The notes: generated by a model from the letters alone, not told the origin. A DNA stretch of 64,000 nucleotides from Ricinus communis (GCF_019578655.1 NC_063262.1:9121582-9185581), one strand, 5' to 3'; shown: positions 33,890-47,100, numbered from the stretch's first letter. Made by a program: numbers and translations.

Positions 33890-36380
33890 TTATGTGCCGC
33901 AATTTCTTTTCTGGACATTTGATTTTAGTCCCCTGACTCTCTGAGCATTCCTATATGTAGTATCCATCCCAATGAAAGAAGGATTACGTGATTGAGTCGG
34001 TTGAATACCATCACGAAGAGGTTCAACATCATCAGCAACGTTACGATCATCATCTCTAACATCATTCGCGGTAGCATATATATCTATTGGCATTGTACTC
34101 AATTAAGAAAAATTATGAAAAGCATTCAAAATGAAGGACTAAAATGGAGAACAAAAAAATTATGGCAACATCATATCTAATAGTGTCTACATCAATTGCG
34201 AGTCCAAATGTTGTGATTATATCATCAAAAATGTTGTAGGAGGCTAAAAAGGCGTGAAAGTTGGTCAAGCCCACAGTATGAATGAGCCTAATATTGAAAA
34301 AGGAATTGTGAACGATGGTGCATAAGGACCTTGCATAAAGCTTGATGGATTAGCAAATAGGTTGGGTTGAGATTGCATAGGAATATTTGAAGTTGTAATT
34401 ATTGCAGAAGGAGTTGCGTATGAAGTTGATATTCCATAAAACCGTTAATGATGATATGAGACTAGTTTTGGCACTGTAGCACATGTCCAACATATGGGAT
34501 GGATACTTCTTTATGCCTGTTACGTCAGCATCTTGATAGTTGTGCAACTTCTGTATTAGGACCCTGCACATGTTTGTTCAATGGTACTGGAGCAGATGTA
34601 GGATGCAGAGGAGGCATTGTGATAGTATGTCTATCCTCATTCAGTACCCCCTAAGAACTTTTGGCTAATCGATGTGTGTTTTCGACGAAGTTTGTCATCC
34701 TAATATGCTCAAGTGTATCATCCTACATATAAGTTATAAAAAATAAAAAATAATAATTTTTTAGATACATACAATTACAAAATGAAGAAGTGAGGGTAAC
34801 TAGTTGATGCTCCAATTGTAGCACCTTGGTATGAGATCCACCTACGCATGACATGTCTATACCACTCCATGTATTCTGAATGATAATGGAGTGGTCCATC
34901 TAATAGTGTCCCATTAACTATCCAATAAGCTATGTTATTTCAAATTTCGATCCATCTAGAATGACGGTCTACCCAGTTGACATGGATATTATTATGTAAC
35001 ACCATAGAGTATAATGCCTTAGTCTTTGTGGCAAATTAGGGATTGGTTGCTTTTAGCCAAATTGTCTTAAAACTCTACCAGGCTAGTGCCATTCGATGAT
35101 ATGAATACTTATCAGTGATATTATAGCTCGCCATATATCACGATCATTTAAGTAGTCAACTAGAAGGCCTCTTATGACTTCATGTGTGTATGGCTCCCAT
35201 ATAATTTATTAAAAGAAATATAATATTAAAAAGATAATTTATAATCAAATACATAGTATAGATATACTTAAATATTGTAGGAACGTAAGAATATAAGTTT
35301 GAAGACACCTCATCTCCACGAGATACTTCAAACCTAAATCAGATCTCATATGTGGCTATCTGTAAATTATGCAATTACCAATCCATCTGGATTTTGTTAT
35401 ATTAGTGAGATTATCAAATATGCATATAAATAACCAGGTAGAAAATTAAATAATTATTAAAATAAATCAGATACCTTTGTTTGAGCGGAGCGTCATGATG
35501 AAATTGTGGATAATGCAATGTTAGTGCGATTAATGGAAATTTCTCCCACGCCCAAAGCTGCAATAGAAAGAGTAGACCCCCAATTTGTGAAGGATATTTC
35601 GATGCAGTACACAATTCTCTATATAAAAAATGTCAAACATGCACCTTTCTAACTATATTGACGAATAGTCCCAATATTTTCTAAATATGGTAGGTAAACT
35701 AATGATACTCGTCCGCTAATTTTATCCTAAAATAGGATTTCTAAATTGAGCTATAAGATGTAAGATCGGCAACATAATGAAATGTTTCTTGGTCAGTTCC
35801 ATGTGGTATATTGCCAAAGTTAGCACGAATCCATGATAGTCGAAGTTGTAACCCTCTAATCAACTCTGCAGCAGGGCACAACCCATGCAGTCTCTTACAT
35901 AACGCTGGCCAATCATATCTAGTAGGCTCGATCAATGCATGACCATCAATAGGAAGTCTAAACAAAATACTTACATATTGCAACGTTATAGTGCACTCTC
36001 CATCTAGGAGATAGAAGGTATGAGTCTCCGGCCTCCATCTCTCAATAAGTGTGGTTATTAGGTGCCAATTAACTAAAAAAATTCCAACTGTACTAATCCA
36101 TACAACTTTGTTTGTTTGAGTATATCCTATAAACGGTCGTCAAGCTCAAGTCCATTATTTAATCGATGTGTAGCTCTATTATTACGTTTATAGCTTAGCA
36201 CCCTATCGTCAACCTATATAGTTAAAATTTAAAATTATAAAAAAGGGATACATGAAAATAATATAACAACTCACTGTATATTTTAATTTATACCTCCTCT
36301 AACTAGATTGCCTATAATCTGTACTGAGACTGCAAATATAATAATGATGGATCGAGTGGACCAGGCTGGATGTAATCACA
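33890..36380 (-). pseudogene. Plant mobile domain protein (MAIN/MAIL1-like), decayed
   Basis: On the minus strand the hallmark segments of the plant mobile domain appear in order. GPLDPSLLYLQ is near 36,350. IERWRPETHTFYLLDGECTI and LFRLPIDGHALIEPTRYDWP lie at about 36,040-35,930. LSWIRANFG is near 35,820, LYRELCTASKYPSQIGG near 35,610 and LLQLWAWEKFPLI near 35,560. IAYWIVNGTLL and EYMEWYRHVMRRWIS are near 34,950-34,830. A C-terminal NPSFIG...RNCGT block ends at 33,890. Frames change several times and stops interrupt it, so no intact product is possible. Cellular members (MAIN, MAIL1 in Arabidopsis) act in gene silencing and meristem maintenance, and many other members lie in transposons. Same strand as, and downstream of, MULE transposase 2, so probably cargo of that element. 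Confidence 0.85.
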
Positions 36381-37019
36381 CTGATGAGTTGCCACATCTA
36401 AAATACCATAGAAATAGCAACATAAAAAATATCATATTCACTATGATGCCTAAAAATCAGTTGACAAGACTACATATAAGTTATTTGATATTACTACACA
36501 TTATATTTACTTAGTACAATAAATTATTATCCTTATGGACTCATTTTCTATAATATAAAACCATATTGCAATCAAACTGTAAAAATCATATTGAATTTGA
36601 GTGTGGTTGGTTCTTCAGGTTATGATAGAAGGAAAGAGTTTGGGTTCTACTAAAATTTGATGATCAATATTATTTTAGAAAATATACAAGTCTGAAAGAA
36701 TATAATATTGGTTTGCACCGTGAATGGAACTTTAGAGTCGAGGAAGTAGAGAATTTGATCTCTATTTTGCATTCATTGGGATTGTTAGCCTCATTCTTAC
36801 TTAAGTTTCTGTCAATCGTCATTACTTGTTCTTTTATCAATTGTAACAGGTATGCATTAGATATGAAATGTTTGATGAAGAAATATGATCTCGTATTTAT
36901 ATTCTGATATTGGTTTATGATAAAAAAATATATTATCGTGACAATGTAATTATATTAAATATTTTTGCATAAATTGCATGATAAATATTTCTTGTTTGAT
37001 GATAAATATATAATATTAA
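36381..37019. other. Spacer without recognisable gene
   Basis: AT-rich DNA between the mobile-domain pseudogene and the unrecognised protein. Nothing supported. Confidence 0.5.
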
Positions 37020-38006
37020 CCGCTATAAAACAAATCTATGTCGGACAGATAGTCACATGAATTTTCTAAAGCTCTAAATATTTTAGCTTGTTGGTGATCC
37101 CCATTTTTAAGGCCCTCATTTACTCATTGATGGAAATACTCTCAATTAACATAAATTTTGATTCGATTATTCTCTTTCCTAATGCGAAATAAAGTAGTAC
37201 AGAGTTCAAAGATAGTAGATCGACTTATATTAATAGCACTCGCATGGGGTACTCATATTTGAAGTTCCAATGCTTCTTCACGTAGAATTTGAGATTGACA
37301 TAATCAAAATTCTCACTCGTTCATTAGTTAACTGGGTACTTTCTCACTATTATGCTTATTCGAATCCATTGGATATCAAAAATCATCATCTAGTGCCCAA
37401 TAATGTCTAGTAGCTCCGGATATGTCATAAGGAATGTAAACACTCATCACGATAGCTACGAATAAAAATTTTAAAATGTTAGAATATTAAATAAAATATC
37501 GTTTAATAATATTTGGGTAAACATGAAGGAAGATATTTGATAAAGTCATTGCCATCACTATCATTATAATCTAAAATGCCCTTTTCATCTATAGGTATTG
37601 GAACGCTATTTGGAAGTTCCATCCTGAATGGGTCGTGCTTCTTGTGATATTTTTCTAATCGATGATTCATTATGTTAATCTCCCTCCTTAGTTATTCCAT
37701 TATAACTTCAACTTCTTCTGAAGTCTGTCTAGGTAACGTCACTGAAATAGCTCTAGGTATTGGTAGATCATGATATCCGTAATATGCCTGTAGCTCACAC
37801 CTTATTTCCCAAAGTCTGCTCTACTTTAATTCTTTACTAACAATAACATTTCCAAGCTCTTTCAAGTTAGTTGTATGACGACCTACAAAAATATGATTTG
37901 CACAAATATAATTCAATATTGAATTAGCTGGTTGATTTAGAAATGGTCTCTTCTTTTTGTACCAAACATTGTCATGAGGATCTGTATATTTATCAACCAC
38001 AATCAT
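37020..38006 (-). pseudogene. Unrecognised degraded protein between transposase 2 and the mobile-domain gene
   Basis: The minus strand reads MIVVDKYTDPHDNVWYKKKR, then NYICANHIFVGRHTTNLKEL (open, 61 codons from 38,006). After a stop comes YYGYHDLPIPRAISVTLPRQ, a helical charged stretch (INIMNHRLEKYHKKHD) and VPIPIDEKGILDYNDSDGND near 37,550. A second group of exon-like blocks lies at 37,460-37,020 (MSVYIPYDISGATRHYWALD; IFELCTTLFRIRKENNRI). The amino-acid choice and long near-continuous frames in AT-rich DNA suggest former coding sequence. I do not recognise the family. It could be an accessory protein of the MULE, an extension of the mobile-domain gene, or two separate genes. Confidence 0.45.
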
Positions 38007-38189
38007 AGTATGAAATTCTTATTTACTGGTGCTGCTTCCTTCTTTTGTTTCATTATAAATACATAACTTGCTAATTAATTGAGATAATAATGTGGCTTAA
38101 ATATTCAGTTCTACAAACATAAAATTTGCCTTAGCAATACAATATAAGATATATAAAATAAAATAGCAACACTAAAATAAATAGAAAAC

Positions 38190-40410
38190 AAATTAAGATT
38201 TACGATATGTCCTAGCATTATGCCTAGTTTGACCACATTTGCTACAAAAACTGGTCATTGAATCTTCTACATTTTATTAATCCATTTTGTTCAAAATCCT
38301 TTTTGTTTGTTTTCTTCCTTTCTTCTGCTTCCATTCAGGGTTAGGCATTGAAGGGAGTTTTAGTGGATTTTGGCCAATAATCTTAGTGCCCAAAGGATAT
38401 GAAATCGATGAACCAACATTGAAGGCCTCTTATAGATTGTACCATTTTCTAATGAATATCTTGTAATCAATTTCAAGTTTCATACATGCGGCAATTGCAT
38501 ATAAACACGGTATTCAACTTTGTTTAAATTTGTCACAAGTATAGTTTTGCTCTGTAGGTTAACCATTTGATTTTGCCCGCCTTTCCTTTGTGAATAGTAA
38601 TTGAGCACACACTAGTCTCCTTATTAAATGTTCTAACGTGATAACCATTTTTATTTTGCACACGATGCTCCAATACCTCGATGCAATAATCAATATATAT
38701 ACAGCCTTAAATAATTGCATTAGTATACTTCATTCGGTACTTATTAAATATGTCGGACAACTTTAAAAACAACTCATGCATCATAGTCGTTATAGACATC
38801 CCTTTACAGGTTTTAAAGTAGAATTGAAAGACTCAACATAGTTATTTGTTATAACATTGTGCAAATAGATGTCATTATATGACAATGTCACTTCTTCTTT
38901 GGTATACTATCAATCAAAGTAGCTGTTTCTAGATGTCTAGCTTTGATTTTCTTCATCCACATTTTAAATTTTATCTTTTGATGTTCGTGATCTATTTTAG
39001 ATGTAACGCAAATATCATCTCGATCAGCACATATATGATATTGGACCATTGTAATGAAGTACTCTCAGTTATCCTCGCTTTCTTTTTCAACGATAACAAA
39101 GGTAACTAGTAATATCTTGTTATTACCATCTATTGCTTCAGTAGTCAGCAATACACTCTTGTATTTTCCAAACAAGATTGTATCTTCAATATGTAATACA
39201 CTTGTAATGCTTGAATCCTTCAATGCAAGGCTTGTATGACTAAAACATTTTCTTAAACTGTTTGACGCCACAAATGACTTGATTATTAATGCAATACTCT
39301 TGACTTTCAATGTCCCATACAAACCCTCTATTCATGGTCACCACAGCGTGCATGAAGTTACAGTGTTTCTTGTATGACTTATCCCAGTCTCCGAAAGTAT
39401 TAGCAAAAACATTTTGTTTTGCTTTCCACACCTTTTTATATGTAATTGTTATACTAAATCTTCCTGCCAAATGTGTTAGTATAGCTTTCACCTTAATATT
39501 CGGTTGTTCGACCAATAAATTTCTATGATCTTGTGATTCAGCAGAGGCACTACATGTGTGTGGCCCATTATATCTAGTAATCTCTATGTGTATCTTTTCG
39601 GATGATTGTAAATTATTGTAATGGTGTTATTCTTCATTTTCGAACTTCGAAATTGTCGGCATATTCTCATTGAGTATATTTTTGCAGCTACTTTAATTGC
39701 ATCTCTTAATTCAAAGAATATGCCAATACGAAATTCAAAAGACGGATCCCATAGCACACTGTCTACATCCGATCAATCACGAGGGGTTGTCGTCTTTTCA
39801 ATATTGGTGCTTTTAAACTAGTTCAAATATATATGTTCACTCATACTTTCGAAGCTTGAGTGAACTTGTACTAATATGGTCATACAATGCTAGTGTCATA
39901 TTTCATCATCTTTTTCATCCTCATCATAGTAGTTTTCTTAATCATCCTCATCTGCAGTTTCATTTTCATAACTACCATCATCATCTTCCTCCTCATTATT
40001 TGTGTTATATTTAGTATTAGAATTTTGATCATCGTCAAAATTATCATCTACATCCTCATACTCATTATCACTACCATTGCCAGGTAAACTTTGACTACAA
40101 CTGCCTATTTCACTAAAACTAGGGCATGGAGGTTCATCTTGTTGACTACTTGTTCTGTAGATCTACCATCGTTATATTCGATAAATAATTCCACAAACTG
40201 CAATCCCGGGAATTAACTAGCAGTATGATGGATAATCACAATATCATATTCCCCCAGATTTGACATGTTGTAAATATCAAATTTTCATTATAGTTAAAAG
40301 TTGGTGCCTAAATAAAATTCTAGTAATTTCCGTATTGCAAGTGAGTGTCAAATTTTTTTTATCTTGTATAGCAATACGGTAAAATTTAATTCTTCATCCA
40401 GCGTCACCAT
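38190..40410 (-). pseudogene. MULE transposase 2
   Basis: A second Mutator-type transposase, different from the first. A start MVTLDEELNFTVLLYKIKK (ATG at 40,410) is followed by an acidic region near 40,080-39,900, then WDPSFEFRIGIFFELRDAI (about 39,745). ITYKKVWKAKQNVFANTFGD lies near 39,430. The catalytic-core signature comes next: HIEDTILFGKYKSVLLTTEA, then IDGNNKILLVTFVIVEKESE, at about 39,195-39,070. A zinc knuckle (CSKCGQTRHNAR) lies near 38,240. The usual HIDGT motif reads HIEDT, so the first catalytic Asp appears changed to Glu. Many stops and shifts. Related plant MULE proteins have the same order: N-terminal DNA-binding region, DDE core, SWIM finger, CCHC knuckle. Confidence 0.8.
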
Positions 40411-40765
40411 TTTTGAATAACCATTAATAAAACACACCTTGGAGTATAAATGATATCACTACTCCAATAAATAAGCAATAACGGTACCGAGGGCATCGTT
40501 TCTATCATGTAAATTCTTATGAATATAACTATGCTTTAAAATATGCTTCAAATATAAATACTTCCAAACATAATTAGCTTTATTAACAACTCGAAATATA
40601 ATTAGTCTCAAATATAAATACTTTCAAACATAATAAACTTTATTAACGTAAAAATACTTATTACAAATCCATCCTATGGATAGAAATTGATTTTTCTAAT
40701 ATTTCCTTATCTTTCTCGAATAACTCACAATTCACTTTTGGCAATATAGGGTATTGTGATATATT

Positions 40766-41089
40766 TTATTTGCTAATTGAATAACTAGATGTGTTCCTTA
40801 CTACACAATTCATATACTCTTTAATAAATTCTTTAACAAGTCTTCTATAAGTTACTCTATCTTCATAGTTATTCGACAGAGAATCAAGGATACTTCGTTC
40901 ATTTGGATAACATAAACATGTTCTAAGGGCTTGATATTTTTCAATGCCTGTCCTTAAACTCTTTTTCCAAACAATCTCTTGTATAAAATTATTAATCTTT
41001 ATAATATGATTAACTAAAACAATCAAGTCATTATTATTATCCTTATGATCCAATTTTATATTTTTTAATATGCATACTAATTCTCTCAC
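40766..41089 (-). other. Unassigned 107-codon open frame
   Basis: An open frame on the minus strand starting MRELVCILKNIKLDHKDNNN, with a lysine-rich helical character and no known motif. It lies just upstream of MULE transposase 2 on the same strand and inside the terminal repeats. It could be a remnant of an accessory gene or chance in AT-rich DNA. Confidence 0.25.
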
Positions 41090-43407
41090 TTTTCTTCATT
41101 GTTCACTAGTACGTATAACCACAAGAACTCGAGCAGCCTTACTATAATTTTTTGTATCAATAATATAAATATAATTAATAAAAATAAATAATTAAACAAA
41201 GAAATAAATAAATTATTAGAGAAAATCTAAACTAATGATTAATTAATTACAATAAATAAAAACTTCAACTTACACATAGTTCTAATATGATTTAGATAAT
41301 GATAATTCATTTTAATATAATTTTTAAATTTTTAATTTTATTAAAAGAATTTGCTATATAATTTTTAAACACAAATTAAACTACTCATCTAATACAAATA
41401 TTAAACTATCAAATATAACAATATAATATTTAAAAAGTATACTAAAAATATATAAAAAAATTTAAATTAATAATTCATACCTTATAGGACGATTTCTTTA
41501 AGAACTAATAAGCACCTACAAAAATTATAAATATCAATTATACTTACATAATTTTTATTCAATAATATCAAAAAATTATTATATAATAGCATATACTAAA
41601 AATTAATAAAACAAATTCTATACAAATTCTAAATATCATCATCATACTTACTCATTTATATCTAAATATTATTATAAGAGATAATACATTTAAATTTAAC
41701 TGTAAACATTATATATTTCATCATACTGATAAAATATTTTACTCATTCATATCCAAATATCATTATATGATATTATAGAAAAAATAATATAATAATAATT
41801 ATCATTATAAATTTTAATATTATTATATTGTAAAAAATTATATAAAAAATATTCTAAAAAAATTAGTTTAAGGTACAATAATACATTTTTGTAATATTCG
41901 ATTTTATAAATATTTTACCTATAATCTATGATCTTGGTCCAAAATTTGTTGTCTGGAGAAATTTCTATACAAAATATTTCAACTTTTATGTGTTTGATGT
42001 ATATTATATATTCACATTTTCTTGAATTTCAGGTTCTTATAATTTTTTTTAATCACTAAAAGCCTTGTCTTAATTAATTACCAATTCATTCTTCCTTTTA
42101 CAAAGTTATTTTTTAAAAATATTTTGATTACAAAAACATTATATACAAATTAATTATCACTATGATATTAATACAAATTAATTATCACTATGATATCATA
42201 CTTACATAATTTTTTTCTCATTTATACAACTACAAAAATATAATAAATAATATTAGCACTATCAAAAGAATAGACAATAATATACATATTCTAAAACTAT
42301 AATAAAACGTAAAAAGATTATATAACATAATAAATAATAATACAGAGAAATTCATAGTTATTACTAATATAAAAAGTTACAAAATTACAGTAAAATATAA
42401 AAAATTATAAATAAGAAATTATACAATACGCACAATAATAAATATAATAAATAACAACAAAAAACTTAATTTAAAAAAGTTACAGATACAACTCCTTATC
42501 TTATATGATGATTTTTTTGTGTAACTTCAGTAATATCTATAAAATTATAAATAATATTATATAATAATATACTAGAAATTCTAAAATAAAAAATACAAAT
42601 ATTAATAAAAATATTATACTTACAACTGTTATCTTTCTAATGTGAAGTAAAAAAGACTCCACCAAAAGAAAGAAAGAAAAAAAAAAAGATATACAGTAGT
42701 TCACTACCGAAAGAAAGAAAGACATTTTTGTTGTTCACTAAAGAAAGAAAGAAAAAAGGAAATAAAAGAAAGAAAGAAAGAAAGAAAGATGATGGGAAGA
42801 GTGAAACAAGTAGTATGGGTGTAAGAAATAAATATCAAACAAAGATTTGATTCAAAGATTCAACGTCATTTTCTTTGAAAGTGAAAATAAGGTGTTCAGC
42901 TTGTGTTGCATGCATGCATGCACACATTACCTTTTTTTTCACCAAAAAATAACGCCATGCTATTTTCCTTTTACGAAAAGATAACATCATGCTTTTTTAT
43001 AATTCTTACATTATATCCACGTCTCTGCTCTGTCCGCTAGTCTCTGTTCGCCTAGAGGATTAGCGAACAAGTCCTCTATGCGTAGAAGACCAACCTTCTT
43101 CTTCCTCTTTTTCCTTCATTTGATTAGTTTAAATATCCACTCTGAATCAATAATTATTTTAAACCATCCTAAAATAATAATTAACATATTTTCACTCTAA
43201 AATGAGAAATATTTGTCTCATTAAAATTAATTTAAGAAAAAAGTCGAGCTTAGCAATTAGACATTATTATTATGAAGAAAGGGAAATAATGGGGGAACTA
43301 ATAAGCACGTGCTTGGTTATTCCCACCCAACAATTATATAATAAGAAAATCATGTTTTTCAGCTTATTTTATTTTTTATTACTTCATAAATCCTTTAACT
43401 CGCTTGG
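41090..43407. other. AT-rich right arm of the MULE region
   Basis: No coding sequence. GAAA-type microsatellite runs lie at about 42,669-42,790 and an alternating GCATGCATGCATGC tract near 42,910. The part next to the right terminal repeat has mixed composition but no structure I can name. Confidence 0.6.
42669..42790. repeat. GAAA/AAAG microsatellite cluster
   Basis: Several runs of GAAAGAAAGAAA separated by short unique sequence; the longest is at about 42,762-42,789. Confidence 0.9.
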
Positions 43408-43545
43408 ACGAGCGCAATCTATGCACGCGAAAAGCTGTGAGCTAATTAGGGGGCACAAAGGGTAATTGGGCCAATTAGTTAATCTTTTATATTTGGACCT
43501 TACTTCATAATTCAAGGGTTAATTTTCTACTTAAACCTTACCTGG
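43408..43545 (-). repeat. Right terminal inverted repeat of the MULE
   Basis: Reverse complement of the left repeat, with shared blocks in order from the outer end: GGTTTAAGTAG, AAATT, CCC, TGAATTAT, AAGGTC, ATTAACTA, TTGGCC, AATTACC, CAGCTT, CGCGTGCATAGA. Confidence 0.75.
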
Positions 43546-43779
43546 ACATTTTAGCATTCTTTTATTCTAATCATCAAATGGATTTCATAATGACTAAGTG
43601 ATATTCCACCTCTCGTTGTCACCTCATTTAAAATTGACTAAATTTCCTTTAAATATCATATAGTATAAAATATAATTAATATTTTAAAAATCAGACTAGA
43701 CCAACTGGTTCAATTGAAGCGATGATTAATACCAATTCAATTATCTTTAAATTGTTTGGATTGAAGAATTCTATATAAG

Positions 43780-44140
43780 AATTTTATAATACTATAGGTT
43801 TAGCTTAAATTTATTATTTGACAAGTAAAAAAATAGTCTAAATTCATGGATTTAAAAAAATTTACCATCCTTCAAAATTTTTCATTTTTCAGGATTTTAA
43901 TTTCCACCTAGAAGGTCGAAATTTCTAAAATCCACTATTTTAAAAGAATATTGTAATATACTTTTTATTCCAATATACTTTTTTTATGTTATCCTAAAAA
44001 ATATCCTTAACTATAAACAAAAATTTATTATTTTTATTTAATTCAAATGATTGAAATTTTAAAATCCATGGATGTAAAATCCATAGATTTTGGCTAAATC
44101 CATGAGTTCTAATAAATGTGTAGTTTGGAAAAATTTAAAG
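43780..44140. repeat. Possible MITE with ATCCATGGATTT-type inverted repeats
   Basis: AATTCATGGATTTAAA near 43,842 and GGCTAAATCCATGAGTT near 44,092 are inverse copies. Inside are further copies (AAAATCCATGGATG, AAATCCATAGATTTT). The outer ends are not definable, so this is a tentative call. Confidence 0.35.
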
Positions 44141-47100
44141 GTGTGTCCTATATACTTAGTAATATAAGTTATTGATAAATGAGTATTGCTTATGTGATGA
44201 ATCAATTAAGAATATTATATTTTCAATAGTTACATCCGTAAAAATAGGCCAAAGACATGGTAAACCCTAAATTGAAACAAAAAAAGAAGTACTAAAAGGA
44301 AAAATTGAAGTATTAATATCAATTAGATATTAGATTTAAAAGTTTAGTACTGATGGAACAATTTATCTTCAATAGTGATCCACGTCATCATATCGCTTGA
44401 TAAAATAGTTTTTATTTTCTTTCTTCTATAGTGGGTGAAAAATAAAACAAATAAAAGACATCACTCCAGTAGAACATCTATCAAATTGGAATTTGATATG
44501 TCAAATGGATCTAGATGTAAATTTAGATGGTAATTGTCTTTTTTTACTTCCTCAAATGTTAAAAGTGGGCTCATTCATCCACCAATCTTAGCTGATACGC
44601 AGTTAGTAGATAGGGTAACCCACATTTAGCCCTTGTATTTTGGTTTGTTTTCGGATTGAGTTCTTGCTTTTCTATTTCATGATATTGAATTCTTCTATTT
44701 TTGCTTTTATAAAATTTAAGTCCTTTTTTTGACGAAAGGTATAAACAATGTTAATTTTATATGCAAAATATATAGTTCCTATATTTTTAAAATTTTACCT
44801 ATCAAGTCCTTAGATCTTAATTTTTAATCAATTAAGTCCTTAATTATCTTTTTAAAGAACTTTTACATAACACGTTAAAATTATTCATAATTAATTGAAA
44901 GATCAGTTCAATAATTTAGGAGTTTGATTAAATTATAAAAATTACAAATTCCTTTTTGAGTTACACAACAATGAAAACAAAATTAGAAATTTGTTTTATA
45001 ATGAATATTCAAATGTCATGACGTATATATGATTTAATAAACTTTTTGTTTGGTCATTATTGTGTATATATATTTAATTAATAGATACGTGATTTGACTA
45101 ACATCCTAATTGAGTATTTCTATAATTAAACTTTTTTAATAATTGTCTCATTATAAATAGCTTATGTCTCTTTTTCTATTAGTTCATCTCTTATTTTTAT
45201 TAATTAAAACACATATCTTAACTAATATAACTAATTTTACCTAACAAAATGGAATTTTAATTTAAATAATTTAAAATTAAGTGATATATTTCCAATTATA
45301 AATTAATACCGAACTATTAAAATATAAAATATAATTTAAATCTAAATCATAATAAATTTATATTATTCTTACGAGTTAAAATTTAAACAATAATTCTCAA
45401 GGGTTAATATCATCAAAGTAAAAGTATATGAGTTTATTATTATGAAAATAAAAGTATAATAACTCAATCTCAAAAAATAAAAGCACAAAATTTTTAATAC
45501 AAAAAAACTTAAAAACTGTTTCTACACATATTAACAATGAATGTAATGTATACTCCAAACTACTATTAGAAAAGAGCTTAAATTTCATCAAATAAAAATA
45601 TAAAAAATAAATAAACTAATGGGCCGGATATGGGTTATTCCTGCAATACAAGCCCAATCCAAATGATGGAACAAGAAAACTTTTAGAAGACTACATAAAG
45701 TTAAAGAAATAGGAGAATGAGATGGGTTGATAGTAAATACAACAATTCTTAAAAGAGTCTATTATTTTATTGGAGTCTCTTTGGGTGGAGAGAAGAGACA
45801 ATACTTGGAAAAAGAGAGAGTAGAATTAGTTTTCAACTCAGTGTGTTTAATGTTGACTCTAACATCCACAGATATCCAAGTCAATGAATGCCTCACATCC
45901 TCAAAATAAGTGTACCATGTCATAATTCTAACTTAGAATGATAACCACATTGAAATTTCATGTTTATGAATACAATACCCAAACCAACATATAGTAATGT
46001 CTCTCTAAATTAATGTTATTAATTGTTTGATAATTAGTGAAAGTAATAATTTGCAAAAAAAAATCTCATATTGATATGGAACCTCCGCGAATAAGCTTGA
46101 GAATTCTTTTTGAATTGCGCATCTCCAACACATTAACATGAAAATCCCATGAACCAATTCGGTTCAACCCCTAATATTATCATGACTTCTTACAGGATTA
46201 GGATTCCCAGTTGAGTCATGACTCCTTATTAGATTAGAATTTCTTTAGCTAGTAGGATTTGCATCATCAAGATTCTTTGTTGGAGTAAGATTTTTTTGTG
46301 CTAGGTTGGTTCGTATCACATATATATCAATATTCACTATATATTTTATATAGTTGGAAAGTTCTCATTTTGCTAATTTAACTTTTTGTATCTATTACTT
46401 ATATGTAAGCAATGAGCTTGTTATTATTTTTAATATAAATAAATAAATAAATAAGTAAATGCATGGATGATACATATTTTCAACTAAGTGCAAAACACAT
46501 GACAGATTATTAATTACACATTCCTTGTACTTTATATTTATTATTAAATAACAGAAATGTCAAATTATGTTTATAAAATGCTGCCAGTTTCAAAAAAAAA
46601 AATATTAATTAAATATTAGAAATTATTAACTATAAGGATTTCTTAGATGAGTAGATGGTTACAAAAATAATATGCACTTGGATGCATGTGCTAATGTTTT
46701 TTTCTTTAACAGGATTGATAATCATTCATTATTAAGCAATCTTCAATAAACTTTTTAGATTTACAGCTCACATTAATAATCATAAGAATACATAAAGAAT
46801 CCAATAAATAAAGAGAATTTTTAAATTCACCAATAGATCCACTCTGTAACTCCGATAGATTCAATAAGTGATATTAAATTGTTTAATTGTAGAAAAATCT
46901 ATAAAATTTGTAAAACTTATTTATTTACTATCATATAGAATACTTTTTATTTTCTATTTAAGTAATGTTTTAGGTTTAAAAAATAAACTTAGAATAAAAT
47001 AAGTCACTTCTAATATAAAAAAAAGAAAAAGAAATACACATTAAAACCTATCTTCTAAGATTTTGTTATAATTCAGAAAATATGGAAAATTTTCTTTTAT

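Larger units (their letters stand above)
26279..43545. mobile_element. Candidate 17.3-kb Mutator-like element or nest of MULEs
   Basis: Imperfect inverted repeats at 26,279-26,442 and 43,408-43,545 bound a region holding two MULE transposase genes, a GRF zinc-finger gene and a plant-mobile-domain gene. The 9-bp flanks ACATTATAT and ACATTTTAG agree at 7 of 9 positions, the length MULEs duplicate. Two transposases of different types argue against one simple element. Either a transposase plus mobile-domain MULE (roughly 33,500-43,000) sits inside an older MULE that carried the first transposase and the GRF gene, or the whole is a large composite. I could not find separate inverted repeats for the inner unit. 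All genes are decayed, and a hAT element and a copia LTR were added later. Confidence 0.6.

Noticed and set aside
42537..42725. Hydrophobic open frame like a membrane protein
   Set aside because: Phe/Ile/Leu-rich chance frame in AT-rich DNA and a GAAA microsatellite.
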